The notes beneath the pieces were generated by a model, which ran no database searches, had not been told where the DNA came from, and saw nothing but the letters and a program-made list of their open reading frames with translations. A program made the position numbers and the translations under genes. DNA of 64,000 nt from Cricetomys ansorgei. Its lineage: Eukaryota; Chordata; Mammalia; Rodentia; Nesomyidae. Every line of letters starts with the position of its first letter. Within the stretch, counting starts at the first letter, position 1. Below, piece after piece: positions 1 to 32,339 of the stretch. The stretch spans positions 16,723,501 to 16,787,500 of the forward strand of contig JAMJFZ010003163.1 of assembly GCA_026225945.1 (NCBI GenBank), given 5' to 3'.

Positions 1-21602
<21,602 letters not shown>

Positions 21603-22022
21603 GGTGACTCCAGCGACCCGCAAGCAGCAGCGCCTACTCTGCCGGAGCCGCCCGCCGTCAGGTGACGCGGCCTCCCCAGCCCCGCCCTCTCTAGCCCCGC
21701 CCGCTGAGGGTAGCTGCTCTTTGATTGGCCCACCTCAAGTCTCGCGTGGTTTGGAGAGCAGGGGCAGACAGCAGGGTGTAGTGTTCGGGGCGGGGCGAGA
21801 AGGAGTACTGCGCAGCGGCGGGCTACGACAGCCGGAAGAGAAGCCGTAGTGAAGGGGTCCGCGGCAGAGGAAGAAAGGGCAGCGATAGGGCGCGTGCGCA
21901 GGAGGAAGACCAGGATTGGTTTGTGGGACGGTCTCTACTTCTGGTCGCAACCAATCTGGACGCGTCGGGGGTGGGTTTTAGTGCTCTCACGGTCTGAGTT
22001 TCCGCGCGCGTTTTCTCCAGCG
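21603..22022. promoter_or_regulatory. Bidirectional TATA-less Vps35/Orc6 promoter
   Basis: Only 420 bp separate the two start codons, so both 5'UTRs and both core promoters lie here. Sites seen: inverted CCAAT boxes at 21725-21729 and 21915-21919, a forward CCAAT at 21951-21955, GC boxes at 21680-21687, 21695-21702 and 21787-21796, an ETS core CCGGAAG at 21832-21838, and an NRF1-like cgcgtgcgca at 21891-21900. The tttccgcgcgcg at about 22000-22011 is near, but not equal to, an E2F site, which would suit a replication gene. No TATA box is seen. No upstream ATG precedes Orc6 from 21840 on. Transcription starts cannot be placed by reading. Confidence 0.85.
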
Positions 22023-22087
22023 ATGGGGTCGGAGCTGGTACGATGCCTCGCCCGGCGCCTCGGCCTGGCGGAGCCCGGTGTCCTGAG
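22023..22087 (+). CDS. Orc6: Orc6 exon 1 (coding part)
   Basis: Begins gcgATGGGGTCGGAG, encoding MGSELVRCLARRLGLAEPGV; donor gtgagtgc. A second ATG twenty bases inside is out of frame, so the first is the start. Confidence 0.97.
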
Positions 22088-25000
22088 GTGAGTGCGACCG
22101 TGTCCGGGACACGTCCCTGACTCGCGGCCTTGGGTCCTCCCCAGGCGATGCCGGAGGCACTGGCAGTGTGGGAATGACCGCACACTGGTCTGGACTAGAG
22201 CCGGGCCCTACCGCAGGCAAAACTTTCAGGCTGTTGGCTCGTAGGAGACGATTTGAGCGGGTGTCTGTGGCCGTCCTTGGAGCTGTCTACCTCTGCACTG
22301 TGGTCGGAGGAGGACCCAGTCAGGGAGGACTCTGGTCATTCCTCAGGCTCGAGAACCTGTTGACAGCGGTGAGGCAGACACGCAGAGCAGAGTGTGGAAG
22401 TCACTGGAAATAGCAAAGGCAAGGTCGAATATAGTACAGGGTGAAGAGCTGGAAAGACGAGCTCTGGGGCTGATTTGTTAATACCACGCATGGAAAAATG
22501 TGGCAGGGGTGGCCCAGATACCACCGGTTTTCAGGAGCCCTTGAGATTGGGCTGGTTGTTCTGTAAAGCAGCTGCTGCCAAGTGAATAGAGCTGAACCAG
22601 AAATAAAGTTCGTAGATTTCATCCCAAGGCTACTGACCAAAAAAATGGGATGGGACTCAGAACTGTTTTCACAAGCCGCCAAAACTGAGAACCACTTATT
22701 TAAGGGAAGAGAAAGAAAGGATTTGATTTGCTAACCTGCCACCTCCAACTCTTTTTTTTTTTTTTTTTTGCTTGTTCAAGTAACGTCAGAAGGAAAAGGG
22801 TTGTTGGGGAGACTTGGATTCACTTTTGTTTGAAAGCACTTGGACACAGTAAAGTCTGGAGTCATTTAGTGAACATGTTGCGTTTATAACCAGGAAAGCA
22901 GAGGAGTACTTGCGGCTGTCCAAGGTGAGGTGTACCGGTCTGTCTGCACACAGCACAGAAACCAGCAATGCTGTCATATGCCTGGACCTTGCCGCTTCTT
23001 GTATGAAGCGCCCCTTGGATCGAGTAAGTAGGTTCTGTAGGACAGCTGAATGATCTGATGTGACACTAAAGCTTCTTTGTTTCATTTTCATCTTGTGGGC
23101 CGCTGGGTCTCTTTTCATGATGTATATAACGGCAGCTCACAGTAGAGGGTTTTTAGCTCACAGTTCAAGGGTACAATCTATCCTGGCACAGAAATCATGA
23201 CAGCCTGAAGAATCTACATGACATCTACTATCAGGAAGCAGAAATCAATGAGTCTTTGTACTCTGTCCACTTTCTCCTTTTATACAGTCCAGATTTCCAT
23301 CAAAGGAAATTATTCCCCCACAGTGGGCAAGTCTTCCCACCTCAATTAATCTAATTGACATAATCCCCCATAGGCATGCCCAGAATCCCTTCTTCCAGGT
23401 GATTATAGATCTCATTGACTTGACAGTTGAGATTAACTCTCACAGTTAGTTGGACCAGGCCCTTTTCAAAATCCTTAATGTTTTAGAATTTTAGAGTCAG
23501 GAGGAGTCACATGTTGAAACCAAATGTCAGTACTACTTACTAGCTCTATGAGCTGACAGTTTCTTCACCCATAAAATGAGGATAAAAAATGTCTTTCACT
23601 GGACTGTTCTGACTAAAGAAGATAGCTACTTTATGTAACATATGTAACTCAATACTGTGTTGTAATGGATGGATTTAATGAGGCTCTGTTACCTTTGTTG
23701 CTATCAAACTCTTCGGTCTCTTTTACCCTGACCTCAAGCTTATGATATTCACTTAGTGACTTGTGGTTTTATAAATACAACTCTTTTCCCCTTGGAGTTA
23801 TTTTCTGCCAAGTTCCTTTTTGTCTTAGTGTAACACTGCTTTATGAAACTCTCCCTGACTTCCCCCAGATAGAGTTGGTTCCCTACAATGGTGGCTTATC
23901 CTACCCTTTTCCCCTTTCTTCCAGACACCTTCCTCACTCCCAATATTTCCCAGTAATTTGCACATTTCCACCAAAATCGTGTATATGTCTGGATATTTTG
24001 CACAGCTTTGACAAACTATACTATTTAATCATTTTAAAGTTATTTGTACTCACCAAGTGGTGGCGGTGCACGCCTTTAATCCCAGCACTTGGGAGGCAGA
24101 GGCAGGTGGATCTCTGAGTTCAAGGCCAGCCTGGTCTACAGAGTAAGTTCCAGGACAGCCAGAGTTATAACAGAGAAACCCTGCCTCGAAAATAAATGAG
24201 TAAATAAATAAATAAATATAATTTATACACATGCATGATTGTTCCCTTCTATATAGTATTAATTCTTTGGAATAGTCTGCTTGATGTGGTTGTTGATTTT
24301 GGAACTAAATAAAATTGTTACATAATGTTACTTAATAAATATTTAAGTATAATAATATATTAAACTTAAAATTTGTGTTTTTCCTTTCCTAGGCTTATTT
24401 AATTAAACTCTCTGGTTTGAACAAGAAGATGTATCAGAGCTGTCTTAAATCTTTTGAGTGTTTACTGGGATTAAATTCAAATATTGGAATAAGAGACCTA
24501 GCTGTACAGTTCAGCTGTACAGAAGCAGTGAACATGGCTTCAAAGATACTGCAAAGGCATGTATAATTTTCTAAAGATTTGTTTTATGTGTATAAGTGTT
24601 TGCCTGCATGTATGTCTGTACACCACATGAATGTCTGGTGCCCTCAGGTCAGAAGAGGGTATCAGGTCCCCTGGATAGAGTTATAGATGGGTGTGAGCCA
24701 CCATGTGGATGCTGGGAACTGAACCCAGGTGCTCTTCAAGATCAACAAGATTGAACCATCTCTCCAGCTCCTAAATAAATATATATATTTTTAATTGTGA
24801 GTCAGTTGTTATAGCAAATAAAGACTAACAATAGGTCGGGACAATTCAAGTTGGAGGGCTGGCAAGGCTACACCTAACTTTTGTTTTCTAAATTGCTTCA
24901 TTGCATTTTTCAGTCCCTTTGAAATAATCCTTCCTGACGAATAATTCCACAAACATTGCTGTCTCCTAGCTATGAGTCCAGTCTTACCGAAACACAGCGA

Positions 25001-28000
25001 GCAGATCTCGACCTGTCCAGGCCGCTTTTTACCACTGCTGCACTACTTTCAGCATGCAAGTAAGTTGGGGTAGGGTCTCGTTTTTTTTGGAAATCACTAT
25101 GTATCCTAGGCTGGCCTTAGACTCATGGTGATCCTCCTGCCTCAGACTTCCAAATGCTGAGATTTCAAGTATGTGTGCCTCCATGCCCAGCTAGTGTAAG
25201 TATTTTTTTTTACCATGGGGAGATGTTGCCAATATGTGGGTTTTTCATTCCCAAAGAATACTTCTAATCTCGCTGACTTCAGCTCAGCACATTTTCTACT
25301 GTAAACGCTATGGTTTGTGGCCTGGTGATTCTCGGGTTAGCTGGTAATATAGCTTCCAACTTAGAACTAGTATTTTAAGAAGTTTACTTGCCAAGTGGCA
25401 GCATATTTGTAAACAAGGCATTCTCATTTCAGAAATCTATCAGGACAGTGGTCATGCTTTATTTTCCAGGCATATTGTTTAAAAAGTACTGCCTACAACT
25501 GTTCATTTGATTATAATACATTTCTGAAATAAATTCTTACATTTGAATCATCAAAATATTTAGTTATCAATATACATAATGAATTATTACTATGAAATAC
25601 TAATAATTTTTTGTATCTTTGAAGTTGTGTTATTTCACCTTTTGAGAACACTTTCTACAGAAAAATCATGTAGTAGTCCATTAAGGAATATATTTCTCAG
25701 CCAGGCTGTGGTGGAACATGCCTTTAATCCTAGCACTCCAGAGGCAGAGGCTGGTAGATCTCTGAATTTGAGGCCAGCCTGGTCTACAGAGCGAGTTCCA
25801 GGACAGCAGAGTTACAACAGAGAAGCCCTGTTTTGAAAAACCAAAAAAAAAAAAAAAAAAAGGAGAGAGAGAGAGAGAATATATTTCTCACTGTTTAGTC
25901 ATTAATTTTGGTGTATTTGGCTCTATTAGCAATATACCTAGGAGTGCTTGTCATTCATAGATAATATCCTTTAATTCAACCAGAGTATGTGGTGTACTAG
26001 GAGGGAATGTAGTTGATGTTACCAAAAAAAAAAAAAAAAAAAAAACTGAAAATAGTCAAATAACTCCACTTTTGGAACTATATTAAACTGAACAAGAGAT
26101 GGTCGGTTATCTTGGGGGGTATGTGTTGCCTGCATGTGTGTTACTGTACCACATATGTGCTTCCTGTGAAGGCCAAAAGCGGGCATTGGGTCCCCTGGAC
26201 CTGTTAGAGTTACAGGTGGTTTTAAGCTATCATGTGAGAGTTGGAATTGAACCCAGGCTCTTCAAGAGTAGCAAGTGCACTTAACCAGTGAATCATCTCT
26301 CTGCCCCAGTTGTTTTATTGTTAATTGCTTGCTCTAAAGCAGTGGTTCTCAACCTTCCTAATGCTGCAACCCTTTAATACAGTTCTTCATGTTGTGGTGA
26401 CCCCCAACCATAAAAATATTTTCGTTGCTACTTTGTAACTAATTTTGTTACTGTTATTAATCATAATATAAATATCTGATATGCAGATGGTCTTAGGTAA
26501 CCCCTGTGAAGGGTCAGTCAACACCTGCCCTCAAGGGATTGTACCTAAGGTCGAGAACTGCTGCCATAGAGACACTTTGAGCAGGATTTGGTCTTTGGGA
26601 GTGCAGCAAAGAGATAAGATGCTCCTGTATAAATAGAAACATTCTCAGGGCAAGTGGAACACTGAAAGACGCTGAGTCCATTCTGTAAGTTGTTAACATC
26701 TGAGAGGCAGGAGGCTCTACAACAGACGTCTTTATCTGCCCCACTTATTACAGAACAGATGCATTTTAGCTCCCAGTTTAATAAGAAACTAAAGAGCTTA
26801 AGAGAGCAAATTTGCAAGCTTTTAGCTAATGACATTTGGAATAAAGGAAAATCTAGACAGCTGGAGAATCTTAGTAAAGCGTGGGCAAGAGGATAAGTTT
26901 ATAATTCTGTTGACTTGCCAAGAAAACTGGTGATCTTGAAAAAAGCAAATTTATGAAATTGTTTTTTAGGATTCTAAAGATAAATGTGGATAAAACCAAA
27001 ATGATAACTACATCTGGTGTGAAAAAAGCAATATTTGATCGGCTGTGTAAACAGTTAGAGAAGATTGGGCAGCAAATTAACAGTGAGTATTCCATAGTTG
27101 AAAATGCTAATTTATGAATTTTTTAGTGGGAAAATTGATTTCTCTGTTTTTCAAGTAAAGTGGTTAAGAACCTTAAAAAAATGTGATTCTACAAATCCAT
27201 GCCTAGAAAATAGATTCTTTAAGAAACACCAGTGTCAGCCAGGCATAGTGGTCCATACCTGTTATCCCAGTACTTGGGAAGCAGAGGCAAGCAGATTTCT
27301 GTGTTCGAGGACACCAGGGCTACATAATGAGACCCTGTCTCAAAAATTTTTAATGCCAGCCTCTGTGTCATAAGGTAGGATGGAAGTGATTCTCATGTCT
27401 AACAAGAGAAGCAGCCAGAAAAGAAAGGAACAAGATTATCAGCCTTTCCTTACCTGTCTTTGCTCCTCTGGGTACTGAATTTTTGTGATCCAACTATATG
27501 CCCAAATAATAGGATTGAAAAGAAAGATTAACCTTGAAACCACTTTTTCCGTTTTTGAAAGGAGACTCTGGAGATTTAGCTAGTCCAGCACTGAAGAAAA
27601 AGAAGCCAGTGGTTGAACCACCAACAAAAGGTAGGACACAGTAGCTGTCCTGGTTCTGAAAGTGGGGCAATGCTATTTATGCAGTGAGCAAGTCTGTGAC
27701 ACTCCCAACAATTTACATGGCAAGCCAGCACTAGAGAAAGGTCTGACCACTAATTGCTTGATAAGACCTATTTTCAAGCCAGGTATGGTTGTACACACCT
27801 GTAATCCCAGCACTCAGAAGATAGAGGATTACTGTAAATTCAAGGCCAATTTGGTCTATAAAGTGAATCAAGGCCAGCATGAGCTATACATTGATAACAA
27901 TGACAAAAACAGCCTTTTAAGCAATAATTAATTAGAAGTAACAGAAGTGAAAGTAACATATCTCTGAAATGGCCAAAGAAGAAGTAAAAATATTCCTAAT

Positions 28001-29362
28001 TTTTAAAAGCATATGCAAGACAAGCATGGTGATACACACCTTTAATCTTAGCACTCCTTTATTCCTATAATACCAGCACTCAGAGGCAGAGGCAGATGGG
28101 TCCCTGAGTTCAAGGCCACCTTGGTCTACAAAGCAAGTTCTAGACCAGTCAGGGACACACAGTGAAACCTTGTCTTTAAAAAAAAAAGTGTGGGTAGCTA
28201 AACTGCCTGGGTTCATATCCTTCTTTGCCACTGTTAAAATCTTTAAACAAAGCTGGACAGTGGTGGCGCATGCCTTTAATCCCAGCACTCGGGAGGCAAG
28301 AGGCAGGAGGATCTCTGTGAGTTCAAGGCCAGCCCGGTCTACAGAGTGAGTTCCAGGATAGCCAGAGTACAACAGAGAAACCCTGTCTCAAAAAACCAAA
28401 ACCAAAAAACAAACAAACAAACAAACAAAAAGTCTTTAGGCAAATTGAACAGAATATAAGCAGAGACTGACACATACATTGGGCTGTATCAAACCCAAAA
28501 TTGGTTCAGGTAGTTGAACAGCAAGTCCTAATAGACTGAACCTAAAAGGAGAATAGAGCCAGGCGCTGCTGGCACAGTCCTTTAATCCCAGCACTCGGGA
28601 GGCAGAGGCAGGCAGATCTCTGTGAGTTCGAGGCCAGCCTGGTCTACAGAGTGAGTTCCAGGACAGCCAGATTTACAACAGAGAGACCCTGTCTCAAAAA
28701 ACTACAAAAAGAAAGAGAGAGAATAGAAAAGATCTGATTGAGTCAAACTACTCATTTGCTTTATTTAAGCGTGGTCTAATGTGAGGTTCCTATTTGGCTA
28801 ACCAAAAAAGTAACTTTTGCAATTGGCTGCTTTTTTTTTTTTTTCCTAAAAATATATTTGCAAATTAAGGTACTTACTCCAACTACAAAGATAACCCGAC
28901 GCTAACAACCTCTTTTTTTATAATGTAACACCACCTACTAGCTATGTACATTTGAAACAGTGACATGATTTCTACCAGCTTCAGATTCCTAATCTGTAAG
29001 ATGTGACTCATCTTAGCACCTACTTCATGTTTGTGGTGGGATTGCTTGGGTACAAACTGGTTTGACGTCTTAGAATGCTTAGAATAAGAGAAAGAAAAGT
29101 GAGAGCGGCCGTGTCACATTTCACTTTAGGGTCTCACTCTCTTTTACCTTAACTGAAGTAAATACTTTCAAGTTTTACTTCTATGCTATTTTAAACATAC
29201 ATTTGAAGTTATTTTTGATAACTTTCTCTTGCAGAAATAGAAGAAATAATAGAAGCCTCACATAAACCCCTGAAAGATGAAGATCTGACACAGGATTATG
29301 AAGAATGGAGAAGGAAGATTTTGGAAAATGCTGCCAAAGCTCAAATGGCCACAGCAGAGTGA
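22023..29362 (+). CDS. Orc6: Orc6, origin recognition complex subunit 6 (complete, seven exons)
   Basis: Orc6 is the smallest subunit of the origin recognition complex, which marks replication origins and loads MCM helicases; it also acts in cytokinesis. Seven exons of 65, 130, 164, 90, 113, 69 and 128 nt sum to 759 nt, giving 252 aa plus TGA, the same length as human ORC6. The N-terminal two thirds (exons 1-5) form the two TFIIB-like helical domains. A basic run ALKKKKP is in exon 6. The C-terminal helix QDYEEWRRKIL in exon 7 is the ORC3-contact region and keeps Tyr232, the residue altered (Y232S) in Meier-Gorlin syndrome. The start has G at -3 and G at +4. The gene is driven from the island shared with Vps35. 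Intron 3 uses a GC donor. Confidence 0.98.
22088..22893 (+). other. Orc6: Orc6 intron 1, no recognised element
   Basis: CpG-rich to about 22350, then ordinary intron with a T tract at 22751-22769. No repeat family is recognised. Confidence 0.5.
22894..23023 (+). CDS. Orc6: Orc6 exon 2
   Basis: 130 nt, acceptor aaccag, donor gtaagtag. Encodes KAEEYLRLSKVRC...DLAASCMKRPLDR and ends in phase 0. Confidence 0.97.
23115..23452 (+). repeat. Rodent medium-reiteration repeat, family unresolved (Orc6 intron 2)
   Basis: Text such as cacagttcaagggtacaatc, tttctccttttatacagtcc, gggcaagtcttcccacctca and aggcatgcccagaatccctt is familiar from many rodent loci. Its end resembles, in reverse, the elements at 38262 and 54461. 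I do not name the family. Confidence 0.55.
23453..24050 (+). other. Orc6: Orc6 intron 2, nothing recognised
   Basis: Unique-looking intron. A 118-codon open frame here overlaps the following B1 and has no coding support. Confidence 0.5.
24053..24219 (+). repeat. B1 SINE in Orc6 intron 2
   Basis: Almost complete: ggtgcacgcctttaatccca, gcacttgggaggcagaggca, gttcaaggccagcctggtct, agttccaggacagccagagt, then an (aaat)n tail. Confidence 0.95.
24393..24556 (+). CDS. Orc6: Orc6 exon 3 (ends at a GC donor)
   Basis: 164 nt, acceptor ttcctag. Encodes AYLIKLSGLN...NMASKILQ plus AG of a Ser. The only junction that keeps frame with exon 4 is CAAAG|gcatgt, a GC donor. Using the gt four bases later would bring TGA into frame at once. 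Confidence 0.95.
24580..24775 (-). repeat. B2 SINE, reverse, Orc6 intron 3
   Basis: Right-end head gaaccatctctccagctcct, with gctgggaactgaacccaggt inside. It begins about 20 bp after the GC donor. Confidence 0.85.
24970..25059 (+). CDS. Orc6: Orc6 exon 4
   Basis: 90 nt, acceptor ctcctag, donor gtaagttg. Encodes SYESSLTETQRADLDLSRPL...LLSAC plus two bases of Lys. Confidence 0.97.
25075..25192 (-). repeat. B1 SINE, reverse, Orc6 intron 4
   Basis: tatcctaggctggccttaga, cctcctgcctcagacttcca, gtgtgcctccatgcccagct. It starts only about 16 bp inside intron 4. Confidence 0.75.
25700..25876 (+). repeat. B1 SINE with perfect 14-bp target-site duplication
   Basis: The body is ccaggctgtggtggaacatg to cagagttacaacagagaagc, then an A tail and a (ga)n run. 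gaatatatttctca occurs at 25686-25699 and again at 25877-25890. Confidence 0.95.
26020..26043. repeat. Poly(A) tract
   Basis: An A run of about 22 bp in Orc6 intron 4 without a recognisable SINE in front of it. Confidence 0.7.
26100..26310 (-). repeat. B2 SINE, reverse, Orc6 intron 4
   Basis: gagagttggaattgaaccca and the right-end tgaatcatctctctgcccca are B2 in reverse. The frame through it is spurious. Confidence 0.8.
26340..26563 (+). mobile_element. Second URR1-type hAT element, Orc6 intron 4
   Basis: Terminal repeats cagtggttctcaacc and ggtcgagaactgctg, with the internal accctttaatacagttcttc shared with the copy at 13967. The flanking 8-mers ctctaaag and ccatagag match only partly, so the insertion is older or the flanks have decayed. 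Confidence 0.9.
26970..27082 (+). CDS. Orc6: Orc6 exon 5
   Basis: 113 nt, acceptor tttttag, donor gtgagtat. Encodes ILKINVDKTKMITTSGVKKA...EKIGQQIN. Confidence 0.97.
27236..27345 (+). repeat. B1 SINE, Orc6 intron 5
   Basis: cagccaggcatagtggtcca, cccagtacttgggaagcaga, ggctacataatgagaccctg. Confidence 0.75.
27562..27630 (+). CDS. Orc6: Orc6 exon 6
   Basis: 69 nt, acceptor ttgaaag, donor gtaggaca. Encodes DSGDLASPALKKKKPVVEPP, a basic linker that is less conserved than the rest. Confidence 0.93.
27775..27905 (+). repeat. B1 SINE, diverged, Orc6 intron 6
   Basis: gccaggtatggttgtacaca, taatcccagcactcagaaga, aattcaaggccaatttggtc. Confidence 0.75.
28020..28190 (+). repeat. B1 SINE, Orc6 intron 6
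   Basis: acaagcatggtgatacacac, then a second start atacca gcactcagaggcagagg and agttcaaggccaccttggtc. A short internal duplication of the agcactc region is visible. Confidence 0.8.
28250..28430 (+). repeat. B1 SINE, Orc6 intron 6
   Basis: tggtggcgcatgcctttaat, gcactcgggaggcaagaggc, gttcaaggccagcccggtct and an (aaac)n tail. It is a nearly complete copy. Confidence 0.95.
28558..28718 (+). repeat. B1 SINE with 9-bp target duplication, Orc6 intron 6
   Basis: gccaggcgctgctggcacag to acagagagaccctgtctcaa. gagaataga flanks it at 28549-28557 and 28719-28727. Confidence 0.95.
28730..29234 (+). other. Orc6: Orc6 intron 6, 3' part, nothing recognised
   Basis: Unique intron up to the exon 7 acceptor. 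Only T-rich tracts are seen near 28831 and 28913. Confidence 0.5.
29235..29362 (+). CDS. Orc6: Orc6 exon 7 (coding part, with stop)
   Basis: 128 nt, acceptor cttgcag. Encodes IEEIIEASHKPLKDEDLTQD, then YEEWRRKILENAAKAQMATAE and TGA. Tyr232 is the TAT at 29297-29299. Confidence 0.97.
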
Positions 29363-29725
29363 TTTCCGTCTCGCTGCTATCCTTTGCTTTGGTCTGGGAG
29401 GTGACGGGCGTGGGGATCTTGTCTAAACTTGAATACCAGGCGTGCTGAGGATTGTCTCAATATAGACGCCAGCACTGGGCACCTCGCGTGGACACAACCA
29501 CAGTACCTCCCTAGACTCAGGTCTGACCTGTCCTGTGGAATGGAATTGGGACCTTTTTGCTTCTCTGTGTTAAGCTTAAGGAAGTCTTCTGACTTAACCT
29601 AGAATGCAAATTTCAAGCTGAAAGGCATATCAGACATTTTACTTGTTTTTGTGTTGTTTTTTTTAAATTTCACTAAATCAGTGTTATACAGCCTAAGTTA
29701 ATAAATGTTTATTTATTAAGAGTAA
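29363..29725 (+). terminator. Orc6: Orc6 3'UTR and poly(A) signal
   Basis: An AATAAA at 29700-29705 lies 340 bp after the stop codon and is the first canonical signal. A reverse B2 begins about 20 bp later. The exact cleavage site is not visible. Confidence 0.75.
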
Positions 29726-29920
29726 TTTATTTTACATGTATGAGTATTTTGCCTGCATGTATGTTTGTGTACCACATGTGTGTCTGGTGCCAGTGAAGGC
29801 CAGAAGAGGATGTCGGGTCCCCTAAGACTAGAGTTACAGACAGTGTAAGCTGTCGTCTGGGTTCTGGGTCTTCTAGAAGAGCAGCCAGTGCTTGTAACCA
29901 CTGAGCCATTTCTCCAACCA
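29725..29920 (-). repeat. B2 SINE, reverse, just after Orc6
   Basis: tttgcctgcatgtatgtttg at the left (tail side), ccagaagaggatgtcgggtc in the middle, cactgagccatttctccaac at the right (head). Confidence 0.9.
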
Positions 29921-30171
29921 GATAAATGATAATTGTATGTGCGTTTGAGTTGCGGTTGGCAGCCTTGAGTAACCTTTATTAGTCCAAAATCTGTATGTAT
30001 TCAAATGAGGAGAAAGCTCATGTTCCCGTGTACTGGGCCCTGCTGTTCCCTAGAAGCCTGACTCAGTCAGATTTCCTGGGTTTAAGACCCACTCTGCTTT
30101 GTCACTTGAACAAATATAATTAACTTCTGTTTGCTCCAATCTATAAAGTGGAAATAAGAAAGTACTGTTTT

Positions 30172-30385
30172 TGCTATGGATGTGGCTCCATTGCTAGGGT
30201 GACTGTCTTGCTCAAAGCCCTTGATTGCCAGCACTTCATAAAACCAGGCATGGTGTACCCCTGTGATCCCAGCACCTAGGAGGAAAAGGCAGGAGAATCA
30301 GAAGTTCAGAGTCATCCTTAACTACAGGATGAGTTTAAAGCCAGGGTAGGATTCCTGAAAACCTGTCTCAAAGGAAAAACAAAAA
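30172..30385 (+). repeat. B4-type SINE (ID-like head joined to B1)
   Basis: ctatggatgtggctccattg resembles an ID head. It is followed by the B1 landmarks accaggcatggtgtacccct, gatcccagcacctaggagga and aaaacctgtctcaaagg. Confidence 0.65.
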
Positions 30386-30647
30386 AGAGCCTGTCTTGCT
30401 ACTGCGGAGAATATCTGGGAGGAGTATCAGACCCAATGCATGAAAGCATTTAGTACAATATCTGCTGTGGAGAAATACTGAGTAAACATTAAAATATACA
30501 GAGGCCTGACATAATCAATTATACATTAATACTATATTATAAAACAATGTACAAAACAAGGTACCAAAGTTACTTCTTTATACCCATACACTGAAAAGTG
30601 TAACCATAGTAAACCCTATGGAAACACTATGGAAGAGGCATTATAGA

Positions 30648-31975
30648 TTTTTTTTTCTTTTTATTGACAATAATTTTTTCATACAATATATTCAGATCTC
30701 AGTTTCACCCTCCTTCATCTCCTCCCTGATCTTCCCCACCTTTCTATCCGTTCAACTCCACACCTTTCTCTCTACAGAAAACAAAAACAAGCAAATAAAA
30801 ACAGAAAAAGCACAAGAAACAAAAGACACACACAAATGCAAACAACGACCCTAAAAACACCAAATGAGAAACTATAATATACAAGCAAAATACCAATCAG
30901 ATTTAAAAAAAAAAAACCAGCAATATGAGACCAAAGAAAATATACAAAAATAACATGGAGTTCGGTTTGTGTTGGCCATCAACTGCTGAGAATGCGGCCT
31001 ACCTTTAAGTGTGATTCATAAACCCAGTGAGGCTCCATTGGAAAACACTAATTTTTTTCCTTCACAGGGAGTTGTCAAATTGAAATAGCGTTTTGGTTAG
31101 AGACAGGAGCTCATGTCCATCTTCCCCTCTTAACACTGGGACCCTCATCTGGCTTGAGTCTGTGCAGGCTCTGTGCGTGCTGTCAAGTCTCAGTGAGTTC
31201 ATGTGTCGGTCCTATTGTATCTATAAAACACCATTCCTTGGTGTCATCCATTTCCTCTGGTGCACCTCTTTCCCACATAGCTCCCTGAGCCCTGAGGGGA
31301 AGGGTTTGGTGAAGACATCCCAATTAGGACCGAGTGTTCCAAGGTCTTCCTGCCCTTCTGTCCCCACACAACATACATTGTCCAGTTGTGGGTCTCTGTA
31401 TTAGCTCCCATCTATTGCAGGAAGAAGCTTCTCTGATGATGGCTGATTGCATGCATTGCCTCTATGACTAGTCTAATTAATATAGGCAAGCATAAGAGAA
31501 TTAGGCAAATCATTAATAAGAAAAATCTTATTAAAAATCTCATTAAAGCAACACATGCCAGGAAACTAGACAACCAAGATTATGTCTCAGCAACAAATAA
31601 TCTATAACACCAACCCAGGTACAAAGCTTTTGATCTACAGTGGTAACTTGCCTTCATGATATGCTGCTGTAATAGTGGCAAAAATGTCATGGAAACCACT
31701 ATCTGATTGGATTTAAGGCCCATTCCATGAGATGGAACCCATGCCTGATACTGCCTGGGTGGCCAAGAATCTGAGACTGGACAGGCCATGGACCTAGAGG
31801 AAATAAAATACTTTGGTTCTGCTAAAAGAACAAAGCAATAAAGTCACTCCTAACAATATTCTGCTATAACCATAGACCACTGACTCACTTGGCCATCATC
31901 AGAGAAACATCCTCTTGAAGTAAGTGGGTAAGAAAGTTGTGAAATTGCTGCACGTCTAACTAAAATACTAACTAC
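30648..31975 (-). repeat. L1 3'UTR fragments, reverse orientation
   Basis: ttttattgacaataattttt is the reversed 3' end of a rodent L1. Beyond it come 3'UTR-like runs (caacctgggaccctcatctg-type text near 31130, and actatctgattggatttaag near 31700). Frames here are broken and no ORF2 protein is visible. Confidence 0.6.
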
Positions 31976-32004
31976 AGTGACTCAAAGTGCTGGATAGAGA
32001 GGGA

Positions 32005-32220
32005 TTTGGGAGCAGGAGAGATGGGTCCCTGGGTAAACTGCTTGCCAAATAACCATGAGGATCTGAACTCAGTCCCCAGGACCCACAGCAAAGCCTGTGA
32101 GCTTAGTACTAAAAAGCAGAGACAGGACCATCCCTGGGGCTTGCTGGCTAGCCAAGCTAGCCAAACAAGAAAGCAAAGCACAGTTAGGGAAGATGTTCAA
32201 CACTGGCCTCTTGCCCCCAC
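32005..32220 (+). repeat. RSINE1/B4 SINE
   Basis: gggagcaggagagatgggtc, catgaggatctgaactcagt, ccctggggcttgctggctag and ccaagctagccaaacaagaa follow RSINE1 order. Confidence 0.8.
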
Positions 32221-32249
32221 AGAAACATGTACACATGTGAAGCGCACAC

Positions 32250-32336
32250 AGACACACACATACACATACATACACACACACACACACACATACACATGTG
32301 AAGTGCACACACACACACATACATACACACACACGT
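32250..32336. repeat. Interrupted (CA)n tract
   Basis: Runs of ca and tacaca, with catgtgaa(g)tgcacac present twice (near 32234 and 32294), suggesting an internal duplication. Confidence 0.85.
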
Positions 32337-32339
32337 GTT

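Noticed and set aside
24557..24561. A gt four bases after the Orc6 exon 3 end as the real donor
   Set aside because: Joining it to exon 4 places TGA in frame after one residue and loses the conserved Ser-Tyr-Glu junction.
27932..28372. 146-codon minus-strand open frame in Orc6 intron 6
   Set aside because: Made of two B1 elements read backwards (the typical CVPDWSRTCFVDQGG-like text).
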